Assembly: GCA_910584585.1 (NCBI GenBank)
Contig: CAJUBP010000029.1
Coordinates: 1-59,541, forward strand
DNA length: 59,541 bases
From: an uncultured Lachnospiraceae bacterium
GTDB lineage: Bacteria; Bacillota; Clostridia; Lachnospirales; Lachnospiraceae
Direction of reading: 5' to 3'
The notes beneath the pieces are model-generated. The model was not told the DNA's origin. It made no database searches and saw nothing but the letters and a program-made list of their open reading frames with translations. Position 1 is the first letter of the stretch. Each line of letters opens with the position of its first letter. Made by a program: the position numbers and the translations under genes. Of this stretch, positions 41,166-49,149 are shown piece after piece.

Positions 41166-41903
41166 CCGGCTTCCTGTTCTCAGAGCAGCTTTCTCATAGC
41201 ATTGGCGGATATCCTCCGCCAGAATCCGCCAGGATTCATAATTTAATTCTTCTTGCAGCTTCTCCCAGCCGCCTTCTGCTTTCAGGGGAATTTTTTGACT
41301 GCCCAGCTCCTGTCCCAGCCACAGGGCGTAATCGTACACATCCTCCGGAAATTTTTCTTCAAATCCCTCTCCAAAGTATTCCACACACCACAAAAATCCT
41401 CCGTTAAAGGAACGTTTTTTTCCATCTGTCATCTGAAATTCAAACATCAATACTCCCTGCGCGTCTGCTTTTAGAGTCAGGCCGCTCACTTCCTGCCAGG
41501 TATAATCTTTTTTGTACAAAAAACATCGGTACTCCACTCCGTTCATGGTAAAACGCTGATACCACAGCATGCTCCCGGCAGTGGCCGACAGCGTGATGAA
41601 AACGGCCAACGCGCAAACCGCCGCTTTTTTCCTGGGGGAAAAGCCTGCCTTCATCCCCCTTCCCTCATCATCCTCAAAGCAACCCTTAACCCCCTCCGGG
41701 GCAAACAGCCACAGAACGGTGAAAAACAGCAAAAGGAACAGCGCAGCAGGCAGTCCCGTACCGGTAATCAGATAAACGTCGTCTTTCTTATAATACCATT
41801 GATAGCCCATTTCTATTAATGGCAGCACATGGAAAAACAGAAAGAACACGCACATGAGAACCGCCAGCAAATACCATATCCGATTTTTCCAGGAATATTT
41901 CAT
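41079..41903 (-). CDS. Hypothetical three-helix membrane protein, C-terminus supplied by a repeat
   Basis: A 274-residue protein with hydrophobic segments near residues 10-30 (YLLAVLMCVFFLFFHVLPLI), 48-66 and 95-115, then a soluble domain (MNGVEYRCFLYKKDYTW; FLWCVEYFGEGFEEKFPEDVYDYALWL). I do not recognise a family. From about residue 246 (FQDTLYSEQSIFRYTG) to the stop it is encoded by a family 2 repeat, so the original C-terminus has probably been replaced. It sits between argJ and argB on the same strand. The ribosome site (CAGGAGGAAG) lies seven bases before the ATG. No role in arginine synthesis is suggested; it looks like an insertion into the operon. Confidence 0.7.
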   Translation of the reverse strand: MKYSWKNRIWYLLAVLMCVFFLFFHVLPLIEMGYQWYYKKDDVYLITGTGLPAALFLLLFFTVLWLFAPEGVKGCFEDDEGRGMKAGFSPRKKAAVCALAVFITLSATAGSMLWYQRFTMNGVEYRCFLYKKDYTWQEVSGLTLKADAQGVLMFEFQMTDGKKRSFNGGFLWCVEYFGEGFEEKFPEDVYDYALWLGQELGSQKIPLKAEGGWEKLQEELNYESWRILAEDIRQCYEKAALRTGSRFQDTLYSEQSIFRYTGKGHPALTSVFAY

Positions 41904-41931
41904 CTTCTTCCTCCTGTCTTGAGCGAACGTT

Positions 41932-42025
41932 TAATATGCGAACAAGGAGGCCAAGGCAGGATAGCCCTTTGCCACGCAAACTGGGCAGCGTTCCGGCAAA
42001 CTAACTGCTAACTCCGACTAAGTAG
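41932..42025. repeat. Dispersed repeat family 2, second copy in the arg operon
   Basis: GCGAAC..TTTAATATGCGAAC, then GGAGGCCAAGGCAGGATAGC, CCTTTGCCACGCAAACTGGG, TCCGGCAAACTAACTGCT and AACTCCGACTAAG. The left half matches the copy at 41070, the right half the copy at 18084. It lies in the gap between argJ and the membrane protein gene, so two copies flank that gene. Confidence 0.8.
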
Positions 42026-42058
42026 GTCAGGAAAGCCTCTCTTTCAGAATATCCTGGA

Positions 42059-43282
42059 TCAAGAACGGTAATCCGCATTGATTTTTACATAATCGTATGT
42101 CAGATCGCAGCCCCAGGCCGCAGCCTCTTCCTCTCCCATCTTCATATCCACCAGAACAGTGACCTCCGGGTCGGAGAGAATCTTTGTGGCTTCCTCTTCG
42201 CTGTAATTTACTGCCGTTCCATTCTGATAGATCTGAATCCTGCCGGATTTGCTCTGGAAAAACAGTTCAATGGCCTCGGGATCAAACGTTACGCCGGAAT
42301 AGCCCAGGGCGCAGAGAATTCTTCCCCAGTTGGCGTCATGGCCGTAGATTGCGGCTTTTGTCAGGGAGGAACATATCACTGATTTCGCCAGGGTGCGGGC
42401 ATGTTCTTTGGTGTCCGCATGAATCACCTGTGTCTCAAAAAGGGCTGTCGCGCCCTCTCCGTCTCCCGCCATCATCTTTGCCAGGGCAGTGTTAACGTAT
42501 TTCAGCGCTTCTTTAAATTTCTGATAGTTTTCGTCTTTCTGGATAATCTCGGGATTTCCTGCCATTCCGTTGGCAAGGAGCAGCACGGTATCATTGGTGG
42601 AGGTATCCCCGTCCACAGAAACCATATTATAAGTGTCCGCAATATCCTCCCGCAGCGCTTCCTGCAGCAATTCTTTGGAAATGGCAAGATCCGTGGTCAG
42701 AAATCCCAGCATGGTGCACATATTGGGATGAATCATGCCGGAGCCTTTGCACATGCCGCCCAAGGTCACTGTCCGACCCTCCACTTCGAAGGTGACGGCC
42801 GCTTCTTTTGCTTTGGTATCCGTAGTCATAATGGCACAGGCTGCCTGATGGCCGCTTTCTTTGGTATCCTTTAATTCCGGCGCCATGGCTTCAATGCCTG
42901 ATGTCAACTTCTCCATGGGAAGCTGCATGCCAATCACGCCTGTGGAGGCCACCAGTACCTGACTGGCAGAAATCCCCAGCACATGCTCCACTGCTTCCGC
43001 CGTCTTTTTACAATACTCCATTCCCTCTGCTCCGGTGCATGCATTGGCAATTCCCGCATTGACCACAACTGCCCTGGCATGGCTTTCTTCCATCACCAGA
43101 CGTTTATCCCACTTGACCGGCGCCGCCTGCACCACATTAGTGGTAAAGGTTCCGGCTGTCACCGCAGGAACCTGGCTTACAATCATGGCCATATCCATTC
43201 TGTCCTGATATTTAATTCCGGCCGCCGCTGCCGCCGCCTGAAATCCTTTTGCGGCGGTTACCCCGCCTGTGATCATCTCCAT
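42059..43282 (-). CDS. argJ: Bifunctional ornithine acetyltransferase/N-acetylglutamate synthase
   Basis: A 407-residue autoprocessing Ntn-type enzyme. The cleavage segment reads KGSGMIHPNMCTMLGFLTTD: the nucleophile threonine is conserved, while the residue before it is Cys where most family members have Ala. Other motifs: NAGIANACTG near residue 77, VASTGVIG, and GDGEGATALFE. It transfers acetyl from acetylornithine to glutamate, keeping acetyl groups in a cycle; many homologues also start the cycle with acetyl-CoA. AGGAGG precedes the ATG. The GNAT gene upstream could provide extra synthase activity. Confidence 0.95.
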   Translation of the reverse strand: MEMITGGVTAAKGFQAAAAAAGIKYQDRMDMAMIVSQVPAVTAGTFTTNVVQAAPVKWDKRLVMEESHARAVVVNAGIANACTGAEGMEYCKKTAEAVEHVLGISASQVLVASTGVIGMQLPMEKLTSGIEAMAPELKDTKESGHQAACAIMTTDTKAKEAAVTFEVEGRTVTLGGMCKGSGMIHPNMCTMLGFLTTDLAISKELLQEALREDIADTYNMVSVDGDTSTNDTVLLLANGMAGNPEIIQKDENYQKFKEALKYVNTALAKMMAGDGEGATALFETQVIHADTKEHARTLAKSVICSSLTKAAIYGHDANWGRILCALGYSGVTFDPEAIELFFQSKSGRIQIYQNGTAVNYSEEEATKILSDPEVTVLVDMKMGEEEAAAWGCDLTYDYVKINADYRS

Positions 43283-43364
43283 TGCTTACTCCTCCTGTTC
43301 TTTTCTGATCTCTGCCCCGGCAATTCCTCTTTTCGCCAGCCTTTGCAGCGAAAATGTGGGGATT

Positions 43365-43829
43365 TTATTGAAATGTGGTAATATTTTCATCATTCAGCAC
43401 AAAATCGTAATAATTCAAATCCTCCCGGAAGGTCCATCCTACGCTCTTCCAGAAAGAATTTCCTATTTCATTTTTCTTAAACGCGATCAGACACACTTTA
43501 TTGATATGCTCTTCCTGCAGTGCCTGCATGGCGAATACCGCCATATTTTTCCCGATCCCCTGCTGCCGGTAACCCTCCCGCACGCATACATGGTAGAAGC
43601 AGCCCCGCCTGCCGTCATGGCCGCAGAGAATCGCTCCTACGATCTGACCCGCCCTTTCCGCCACAACGCTGATCCCGGGATTGCGGCGGATAAACCGTAT
43701 CACGCCTTCCTTGGAATCATCCACGCTGCGGATGCCGAAGCCTTTGATTGTTTTCCATAACTGAAATACTTTTTCATAATCCGTCTCTTCCATGGAACGG
43801 ATCCTGATTTCCTGATTGTAATTTTCCAT
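43365..43829 (-). CDS. GNAT-family N-acetyltransferase in the arg operon
   Basis: A 154-residue GNAT with acetyl-CoA loop VREGYRQQGIGKNM and the preceding strand GCFYHVCV; C-terminal FWKSVGWTFREDLNYYDF is typical of YpeA/RimI-like members. TAGGAAAA precedes the ATG. It lies between argC (62 bp upstream) and argJ (82 bp downstream), all on one strand. GNAT proteins of similar size act as N-acetylglutamate synthase (ArgA) in some bacteria, so this is a candidate for the first step; a general protein or metabolite acetyltransferase is the alternative. Confidence 0.85.
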   Translation of the reverse strand: MENYNQEIRIRSMEETDYEKVFQLWKTIKGFGIRSVDDSKEGVIRFIRRNPGISVVAERAGQIVGAILCGHDGRRGCFYHVCVREGYRQQGIGKNMAVFAMQALQEEHINKVCLIAFKKNEIGNSFWKSVGWTFREDLNYYDFVLNDENITTFQ

Positions 43830-43891
43830 TTCTGATTTTCCTACTCTATAATGATTTGCAAACCAGCCGGATACCAGACCGCCTGAATCCG

Positions 43892-44959
43892 TCAGGGGAA
43901 CATGGGCACAAGGGCAAGGCCCTCCTGCTCTTTAAACCCGAACATCAGATTCATATTCTGCACTGCCTGTCCTGCCGCTCCTTTCACCAGATTGTCGATG
44001 GCTCCCATCATAATAATCCTGCCGGTTCTCTCGTCAATCTGAAATCCAATATCCACAAAATTGCTTCCTTCCACCCATTTTGTCTCCGGGCAGCCTCCCG
44101 GCCCTAACAGCCGGATGAAATATTCTTTCCCATAATATTTCTCATAGACAGCCTGCACCTGCTCTGCTGTCGGAATTGCCAGACTTCCGTCCGGCTGCTT
44201 TACTTTATGTAAAGAGGCGTACTCTGTAGCCAGAATTCCCCGGTTCATGGGCACTAAATGAGGCGTAAAATTAATGGTCACCGAACGGCCCGCCGCATAT
44301 CCTAACTGCTCTTCAATTTCCGGCGTATGACGGTGGGTGGATACCCCGTAAGCCTTGATATTCTCGTTGACCTCGCAGAACAGATTGGGCAGCTTGGCTC
44401 CCCGCCCCGCACCGGAGGTTCCCGATTTGGCGTCCACAATCAGGGTATCCGGATCAATCAGCCCTTCTTTTATCAGAGGATAAGCCATCAGAATGGAGCA
44501 TGTGGTATAGCAGCCCGGATTGGCTGTCAGCCTTGCCTGCTTCACCTGTTCCCGGTTGATCTCGCACAGACCGTATACTGCTTCCTCGAGAAATTGCGGG
44601 CTTTTGTGTTCTATTTTATACCATTCCTCGTAGACTTTCACGTCTTTTAAACGGTAATCCGCGCTTAAATCTATTACTTTCGTGTCCTTTAAGATTTCTT
44701 CCGTCAGCACTCCCGCCAGAAATCCCTGGGGCGTGGCTGTAAAAATCACGTCCGCCTCTTTGGCCAATTCTTCTATCTTATCATCCCGGCAGACATCCTC
44801 CACCAGACGGAACATGTTTCCGTAGACTTTGGCATATTTCTCATCAATATAACTTCTGGAACCGTACCATTTGATTTCCACTTCCGGGTGTCCCAGAAGA
44901 ATCCGCGCCAATTCCGCCCCGGCATATCCGGTAGCCCCTATAATTCCCGCTTTTATCAT
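43892..44959 (-). CDS. argC: N-acetyl-gamma-glutamyl-phosphate reductase
   Basis: A 355-residue NADPH-dependent reductase. Rossmann motif IGATGYAGAELARILL at residues 7-22, active-site cysteine in NPGCYTTCSI, and TPHLVPMNRGI near the catalytic histidine. The ATG at 44959 follows GCGAGGAAG; the longer frame to 45043 lacks a site. First gene of the arg operon, divergent from argG, with a promoter (45057-45085) lying inside ARG-box-like sequence. Confidence 0.96.
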   Translation of the reverse strand: MIKAGIIGATGYAGAELARILLGHPEVEIKWYGSRSYIDEKYAKVYGNMFRLVEDVCRDDKIEELAKEADVIFTATPQGFLAGVLTEEILKDTKVIDLSADYRLKDVKVYEEWYKIEHKSPQFLEEAVYGLCEINREQVKQARLTANPGCYTTCSILMAYPLIKEGLIDPDTLIVDAKSGTSGAGRGAKLPNLFCEVNENIKAYGVSTHRHTPEIEEQLGYAAGRSVTINFTPHLVPMNRGILATEYASLHKVKQPDGSLAIPTAEQVQAVYEKYYGKEYFIRLLGPGGCPETKWVEGSNFVDIGFQIDERTGRIIMMGAIDNLVKGAAGQAVQNMNLMFGFKEQEGLALVPMFP

Positions 44960-45048
44960 AATCTTCCTCGCTTTCCTTGAGACAATTACACTCTTAAACA
45001 TATTAATACATCTCTTCTGTTTCGTAAAGTCTTTTTTATTCATTTTGG

Positions 45049-45087
45049 ATTGAATAATTATACATTATTTCTAATTTTTATTCAAGA
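45049..45087 (-). promoter_or_regulatory. argC promoter overlapped by ARG-box-like operators
   Basis: Minus-strand TTGAAT (45085-45080), 17 bp, TATAAT (45062-45057). The -10 lies in a TGAATAATTATACA palindrome (45051-45064), one base off the TGAAT-N4-ATTCA ARG-box core. The -35 is itself a TGAAT half-site (TTGAATAAAAATTA, 45085-45072). ArgR bound here would exclude polymerase. Confidence 0.7.
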
Positions 45088-45141
45088 CAGAATTTTAACT
45101 TTTCGCAAATATTACGTTCTGTTTAGCGATTTGCATGTAAA

Positions 45142-45170
45142 TTTGAATTTTTATTACCTGAATATGTATA
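45142..45170. promoter_or_regulatory. Two ARG-box-like sites upstream of the argG promoter
   Basis: TTTGAATTTTTATTAC (45142-45157) and CTGAATATGTATA (45158-45170) each hold a TGAAT half-site with a weaker second half. They end ten bases before the argG -35, consistent with paired ArgR sites. Confidence 0.55.
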
Positions 45171-45179
45171 TTTTTTCAC

Positions 45180-45208
45180 TTGTCTTTTTCGGCCCGTTAA
45201 GATATAAT
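45180..45208 (+). promoter_or_regulatory. argG promoter
   Basis: TTGTCT (45180-45185), 17 bp, TATAAT (45203-45208). The leader is about 75 nt and contains GGCCGG/CCGGC pairing possibilities but no recognised riboswitch. Confidence 0.75.
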
Positions 45209-45288
45209 GATGTGAGCAGTGAAAAATGAAGGAAGGGCCGGTAAATCATCCGCCGGCTGTTTCCAGGTAAAACAACGGAGGAAATGTA

Positions 45289-46512
45289 ATGAAAGAAAAA
45301 GTCATCTTAGCTTATTCCGGCGGCTTAGACACCACCGCCATCATCCCATGGTTAAAGGAAAATTACGATTATGAAGTAATCTGCTGCTGCATCGACTGCG
45401 GACAGGAAGAAGAACTGGACGGGCTGGAAGAACGGGCCAAATTATCCGGCGCTTCCAAATTATACATTGAAGACATCACCGATGAATTTGCAGAAGAATA
45501 TATCATTCCCTGCGTACAGGCCGGCGCTGTCTATGAAAACAAATACCTTCTGGGAACTTCCATGGCGCGCCCCGGCATCGCCAAACGCCTGGTGGAGATT
45601 GCAAGGAAGGAAGGCGCTACCGCCATCTGCCACGGCGCTACCGGCAAGGGAAATGATCAGATCCGTTTCGAGCTGGGCATCAAGGCCCTGGCGCCTGATT
45701 TAAAAATTATCGCAGCATGGAGAAGCGACAAGTGGAATATGCAGTCCAGGGAAGAAGAAATTGCGTACTGCAAGGAACACGGCATTGACCTGCCATTTTC
45801 CGCAGACAGCAGCTACAGCCGGGACCGGAACCTGTGGCATATCAGCCATGAAGGACTGGAACTGGAAGATCCTTCCTGCGAACCCAATTATGACCATCTG
45901 CTGGTTCTTGGGGTATCTCCGGAAAAAGCGCCGGATGAGGGAGAATACGTTACCATGACCTTTGAAGCCGGCGTTCCCAAAACCATCAACGGCAAGGCCA
46001 TGAAGGTTGCCGACATCATCCGTGAGTTAAACCGTCTGGGCGGAAAGCACGGCATCGGCATTATCGACATTGTGGAAAACCGCGTGGTGGGCATGAAATC
46101 CAGAGGCGTTTATGAGACGCCCGGCGGCACTATTCTGATGGAGGCTCAGCAGCAGTTGGAGGAGCTTGTCCTGGATCGGGCAACCATGGAAGCGAAAAAA
46201 GACATGGGCAACCGGATGGCCCAGATTGTATATGAAGGGAAATGGTTCACTCCCCTTAGGGAGGCAGTGCAGGCTTTTGTGACTTCCACCCAGAAATATA
46301 TCACCGGAGAAGTAAAATTCAAGCTTTATAAAGGCAACATTATCAAAGCCGGAACTACTTCTCCCTACTCTCTCTACAGCGAGTCCCTGGCAAGCTTTAC
46401 CACCGGCGATTTGTATGACCACCATGACGCAGAAGGCTTTATTACGCTGTTTGGACTGCCGCTGAAAGTGCGCGCAATGAAGATGGCGGAACTGGAGAAA
46501 GAGCAGAAATAA
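45289..46512 (+). CDS. argG: Argininosuccinate synthase
   Basis: A 407-residue ATP-dependent ligase joining citrulline and aspartate. The PP-loop AYSGGLDTTAII is at residues 9-20, followed by CHGATGKGNDQIRFE and the C-terminal IVENRVVGMKSRGVYETPG. CGGAGGAAA precedes the ATG. Monocistronic on the plus strand, divergent from argC across ARG-box-like sites, with its own terminator. The matching lyase argH lies far to the left with queH. Confidence 0.97.
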   Translation: MKEKVILAYSGGLDTTAIIPWLKENYDYEVICCCIDCGQEEELDGLEERAKLSGASKLYIEDITDEFAEEYIIPCVQAGAVYENKYLLGTSMARPGIAKRLVEIARKEGATAICHGATGKGNDQIRFELGIKALAPDLKIIAAWRSDKWNMQSREEEIAYCKEHGIDLPFSADSSYSRDRNLWHISHEGLELEDPSCEPNYDHLLVLGVSPEKAPDEGEYVTMTFEAGVPKTINGKAMKVADIIRELNRLGGKHGIGIIDIVENRVVGMKSRGVYETPGGTILMEAQQQLEELVLDRATMEAKKDMGNRMAQIVYEGKWFTPLREAVQAFVTSTQKYITGEVKFKLYKGNIIKAGTTSPYSLYSESLASFTTGDLYDHHDAEGFITLFGLPLKVRAMKMAELEKEQK

Positions 46513-46611
46513 GGCGGATTTTATGAGAGGCAGGCAGAAGCAGCGCATTGCATTTTGATACGCTCTTGAGCCTGTATGAAAACGCTTTCTAAATTATGTA
46601 AGAAGAAAAAT

Positions 46612-46646
46612 TGCCGCAGGTGATATTTTCCTGCGGCAGTGTTTTT
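46612..46646 (+). terminator. argG terminator
   Basis: TGCCGCAGG (46612-46620) pairs with CCTGCGGCA (46630-46638), followed by GTGTTTTTG. About 100 bp after the argG stop. Confidence 0.85.
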
Positions 46647-46658
46647 GCACTAAAAAAC

Positions 46659-46760
46659 TTATTTTCTTCTTAAAATTTCCATCATTTCTGCAGGCGTTAC
46701 AATGTACTTCTCTTTCGGGAAATGCTTGATATTCCCCGTAATCAGATAAGCGCCATTATC
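46659..46760 (-). pseudogene. PIN-domain toxin C-terminal remnant
   Basis: A 33-codon frame reading AYLITGNIKHFPKEKYIVTP, then AEMMEILRRK and stop, is the C-terminal signature of PIN toxins of the VapC-like group (ITGNxKHFP is diagnostic). A TAG stop precedes its first codon, and the active-site N-terminal part is gone. It lies directly after the RelB-like antitoxin gene, where a toxin would be expected. Confidence 0.75.
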
Positions 46761-46765
46761 CTATT

Positions 46766-46987
46766 TTATTTTTCTGCTTTCCTCTCCATTCTGGCAGCCC
46801 GAATTTCTGCATTAATTTCATCCAGCGTCAATTCCGGCATATCTGCCGCTTCCTGTCTCGCCGCGTCTATAGCTGCCTGTGCCTCTGCCTTTGTCATTTT
46901 ATCAGAAGGAAGCACCGCAGGAAACGGAAGTCCGCGAACCATCCGGGTTCTCTCCATAAACATCCTAAATGCTGTATTTAGATCCAT
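46766..46987 (-). CDS. Truncated RelB/DinJ-like antitoxin
   Basis: A 73-residue protein with MDLNTAFRMFMERTRMVRGL followed by PFPAV and a helical acidic tail (AAIDAARQEAADMPELTLDE). This is the second half of the RelB/DinJ ribbon-helix-helix fold plus the toxin-binding tail. The first 20 or so residues (the DNA-binding strand) normally preceding TAF are missing. The ATG at 46987 has AGG eight bases upstream; 46993 is an alternative. A clean promoter (47018-47046) reads into it. The partner toxin is reduced to a remnant, so the protein probably has no current antitoxin role. Confidence 0.65.
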   Translation of the reverse strand: MDLNTAFRMFMERTRMVRGLPFPAVLPSDKMTKAEAQAAIDAARQEAADMPELTLDEINAEIRAARMERKAEK

Positions 46988-47017
46988 GCCCATCGCCTAT
47001 CTTTCTTTTGTATGAAT

Positions 47018-47046
47018 ACAATATCACACAAAGAATCCAAAGTCAA
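47018..47046 (-). promoter_or_regulatory. Promoter of the truncated antitoxin gene
   Basis: Minus-strand TTGACT (47046-47041), 17 bp, TATTGT (47023-47018), 25-30 bp before the start. Confidence 0.65.
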
Positions 47047-47050
47047 ACAC

Positions 47051-48382
47051 TTAATACCCATACCTTTTCCGGTATTTCAAAAACATAAAAACAGACAAAA
47101 CAAGGGCCATCAGTTCCGCCGCAGGCGTCGCCAGCCAGATTCCGTTCACGCCCAACAGCAAGGGCAGCACAATCATTGTAATCAGCATAAACACAAAGGA
47201 TCTGGAAAAGGCCAGTACCGCAGAAACCACTCCGTTGGACAATGCGGTAAACATCCCGCTGGCAAAAATATTAAATCCGATAAAGAGCAGCGCGACCGTA
47301 CAGATCCGGTTGCCGGTTACCGCCAAATCATACACTGGATTCTTCGGATCGGCAAATACTGACACTAACGGCCTTGTCAGGAAAAAGGAAGCCGCCACTG
47401 TTATCATCGAAATGCAGCCAATCACTTTCAGGCTCAATGATACCAGTTTCTTCAGTTTCTCATGATTCTGCTCCCCGTAATAATAGCTGAGCATAGGAGC
47501 CACGCCATAGGAATATCCTGTGTACAGAGAACTTGCGAACATCAGCACATACATGATAATGGTAACAGCCGCCACGCCGTTTTCCCCCACATAGCGGAGC
47601 ATGGTCCAGTTAAACATCATGGTAATCATTCCGGTGACAAGGGCTGTGGCCATCTCAGAACAGCCATTGGAGGCCGCGCCTGCCACAACCTGGAACCGGA
47701 AGGCCGGCTTCTGAAAATGCAGCAGGTTCTTTTTCCTGCTAAACACAAACAGTCCCACAACTGCCGTTACTGAATATCCCAGGCCGGTTGCCGTTGCCGC
47801 GCCGCCGATTCCCATATGAAATCCTGCCAGAAATACATAGTCCAGAATCATATTGAGGACGCCGCCCGCCACAGAACAGATCAGCGACAATGATGCCTTT
47901 TCGCTGGCAATCATGTAAAGGGTAAAATTATTCATTAAAAGAATCGGAACCGTAAAGATCAGATAACGGCTTAAATATTCCACGCAGTACATTTCCACAT
48001 CCGCTGAAAGATTCATTCCTGCAAAAATGCGGCCCATGGCGAAATATCCCAAAGCGCACATCACAAGCCCCACCAGTACGTTCACCAGAATCAGGAATGT
48101 AAAATCCTCGTTCGCCTCTTCCGTCTTATGCTGCCCCATTTTTCTCATAATCACTGCGCTGCCTCCGGTGGCAAGCATGGTGGAAACAGCAGTGACAAGC
48201 TGAATGACGGGCGCCGTCAGATTAATAGCTGAAAGAGCGTCTGTGCCGATCAGATTGGCCACAAACAGGCCGTCCACCATGGTGTAAAAAGACATGAACA
48301 CGGACATAGCAATGGTGGGCACCGCGAATTTAAAAATATTTTTCAGAGTTACAGGCTTTAAATATGCAGTTTGATTTTCCAT
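47051..48382 (-). CDS. MATE-family efflux transporter
   Basis: A 443-residue membrane protein with about twelve helices in two MATE repeats (FAVPTIAMSVFMSFYTMVDG at the start; LMNNFTLYMIASEKASL; SYGVAPMLSYYYGEQNHEKL in the second half). It exports cationic drugs or metabolites using a Na+ or H+ gradient. AGAGGAG precedes the ATG. Its promoter has the 19-bp spacer and dyad of MerR-activated genes, so induction by a toxic compound is likely. No MerR-family gene is within the window. Confidence 0.93.
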   Translation of the reverse strand: MENQTAYLKPVTLKNIFKFAVPTIAMSVFMSFYTMVDGLFVANLIGTDALSAINLTAPVIQLVTAVSTMLATGGSAVIMRKMGQHKTEEANEDFTFLILVNVLVGLVMCALGYFAMGRIFAGMNLSADVEMYCVEYLSRYLIFTVPILLMNNFTLYMIASEKASLSLICSVAGGVLNMILDYVFLAGFHMGIGGAATATGLGYSVTAVVGLFVFSRKKNLLHFQKPAFRFQVVAGAASNGCSEMATALVTGMITMMFNWTMLRYVGENGVAAVTIIMYVLMFASSLYTGYSYGVAPMLSYYYGEQNHEKLKKLVSLSLKVIGCISMITVAASFFLTRPLVSVFADPKNPVYDLAVTGNRICTVALLFIGFNIFASGMFTALSNGVVSAVLAFSRSFVFMLITMIVLPLLLGVNGIWLATPAAELMALVLSVFMFLKYRKRYGY

Positions 48383-48412
48383 ATATGATTCTCCTCTCTC
48401 GACTGTAACTCT

Positions 48413-48443
48413 ATCTTAAACCTTACAGTAACAGTACGGTCAA
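48413..48443 (-). promoter_or_regulatory. MerR-type promoter of the MATE gene (19-bp spacer with dyad)
   Basis: Minus-strand TTGACC (48443-48438), 19-bp spacer, TAAGAT (48418-48413). A dyad spans the spacer: ACCGTAC and GTAAGGT (6 of 7 paired) around TGTTACT, at 48420-48440. An overlong spacer with a central dyad is the hallmark of MerR-family activation. Confidence 0.75.
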
Positions 48444-48462
48444 GAGGGAGAATCTAAAAATT

Positions 48463-49011
48463 TTATATTAAATCCGCCCGCTGCAAAGCATTGTAAATCT
48501 GCGGCGCAATTATCACTGCCAGAACCATTTTAATCAGATCTCCTGCCACAAACGGCAGCACCCCGGCCTCCAGGGCAGCGCGAAAATCCATATGCGCCGA
48601 AACCGCAAGCCATGCCGTGCCGAACCCATAGCAGACCGCTGTGCCGAGAATCATGCCGAGAAGGCTTATGAGGGCTTTCCGCCCGGACTTTTCAATAAAA
48701 AGCCCTGCAATCACCGCCATAGGGATAAAACCAATCAAATATCCGCCGGTGGGTCCAAGCAGCTTCTGGGGCCCCGCTGTAAATGCGGAAAAAACCGGAA
48801 CCCCTGCCAGCCCAATCAGAAGATAGACGCAATAGCTGACTGTTCCCTTTTTCCAGCCCAGAACATAAATTCCAAAATAGATAGCAAGATTTGTCAAAGA
48901 TATGGGCACCGGCCCGATGGGAATGGAAAAGGGAGCCAAAATGCAGGTCACTGCAGTGATCAGGCCGATTGCCGCAATTGCCTTGATAGATAATCCTTTT
49001 GTTTCTGTCAT
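48463..49011 (-). CDS. bioY: Biotin transporter BioY (ECF S component)
   Basis: A 182-residue protein with five or six membrane helices and BioY motifs (PIGPVPISLTNLAIYFGIYV, LLIGLAGVPVFSAFTAGPQKL in part, GPTGGYLIGF). It binds biotin and works with an ECF energising module or alone. The ATG at 49011 follows AGGAGGAAG; the longer frame to 49149 runs through a repeat and is rejected. A BirA-type operator and a promoter precede it, so repression by biotin is expected. Confidence 0.95.
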   Translation of the reverse strand: MTETKGLSIKAIAAIGLITAVTCILAPFSIPIGPVPISLTNLAIYFGIYVLGWKKGTVSYCVYLLIGLAGVPVFSAFTAGPQKLLGPTGGYLIGFIPMAVIAGLFIEKSGRKALISLLGMILGTAVCYGFGTAWLAVSAHMDFRAALEAGVLPFVAGDLIKMVLAVIIAPQIYNALQRADLI

Positions 49012-49086
49012 AATAATACTTCCTCCTGTACTAATTTTTTTCTTTGGAGTGAACCTTTTATCTCTTTGGAGACGGACGGAACTAGT

Positions 49087-49116
49087 TCCTGTGTATCGCA
49101 ATATAGATTGTTCGCT
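49087..49116. repeat. Dispersed repeat family 2, partial copy in the bioY leader
   Basis: TCCTGTGTATCGCAATATAG followed by ATTGTTCGCT matches 41119-41148 with a single internal mismatch. In the unused frame upstream of bioY it encodes SEQSILRYTG, nearly the SEQSIFRYTG of the arg-operon membrane protein. Confidence 0.75.
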
Positions 49117-49120
49117 CTCG

Positions 49121-49149
49121 AGTATACAGGTAAAACTTTTAATTGTCAA
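49121..49149 (-). promoter_or_regulatory. bioY promoter
   Basis: Minus-strand TTGACA (49149-49144), 17 bp, TATACT (49126-49121). The -35 lies inside the left arm of the BirA-type operator. Confidence 0.8.

Noticed and set aside
49012..49149. 46-residue N-terminal extension of bioY
   Set aside because: It would start at the operator and run through a family 2 repeat; the ATG at 49011 has AGGAGG and the true BioY start.
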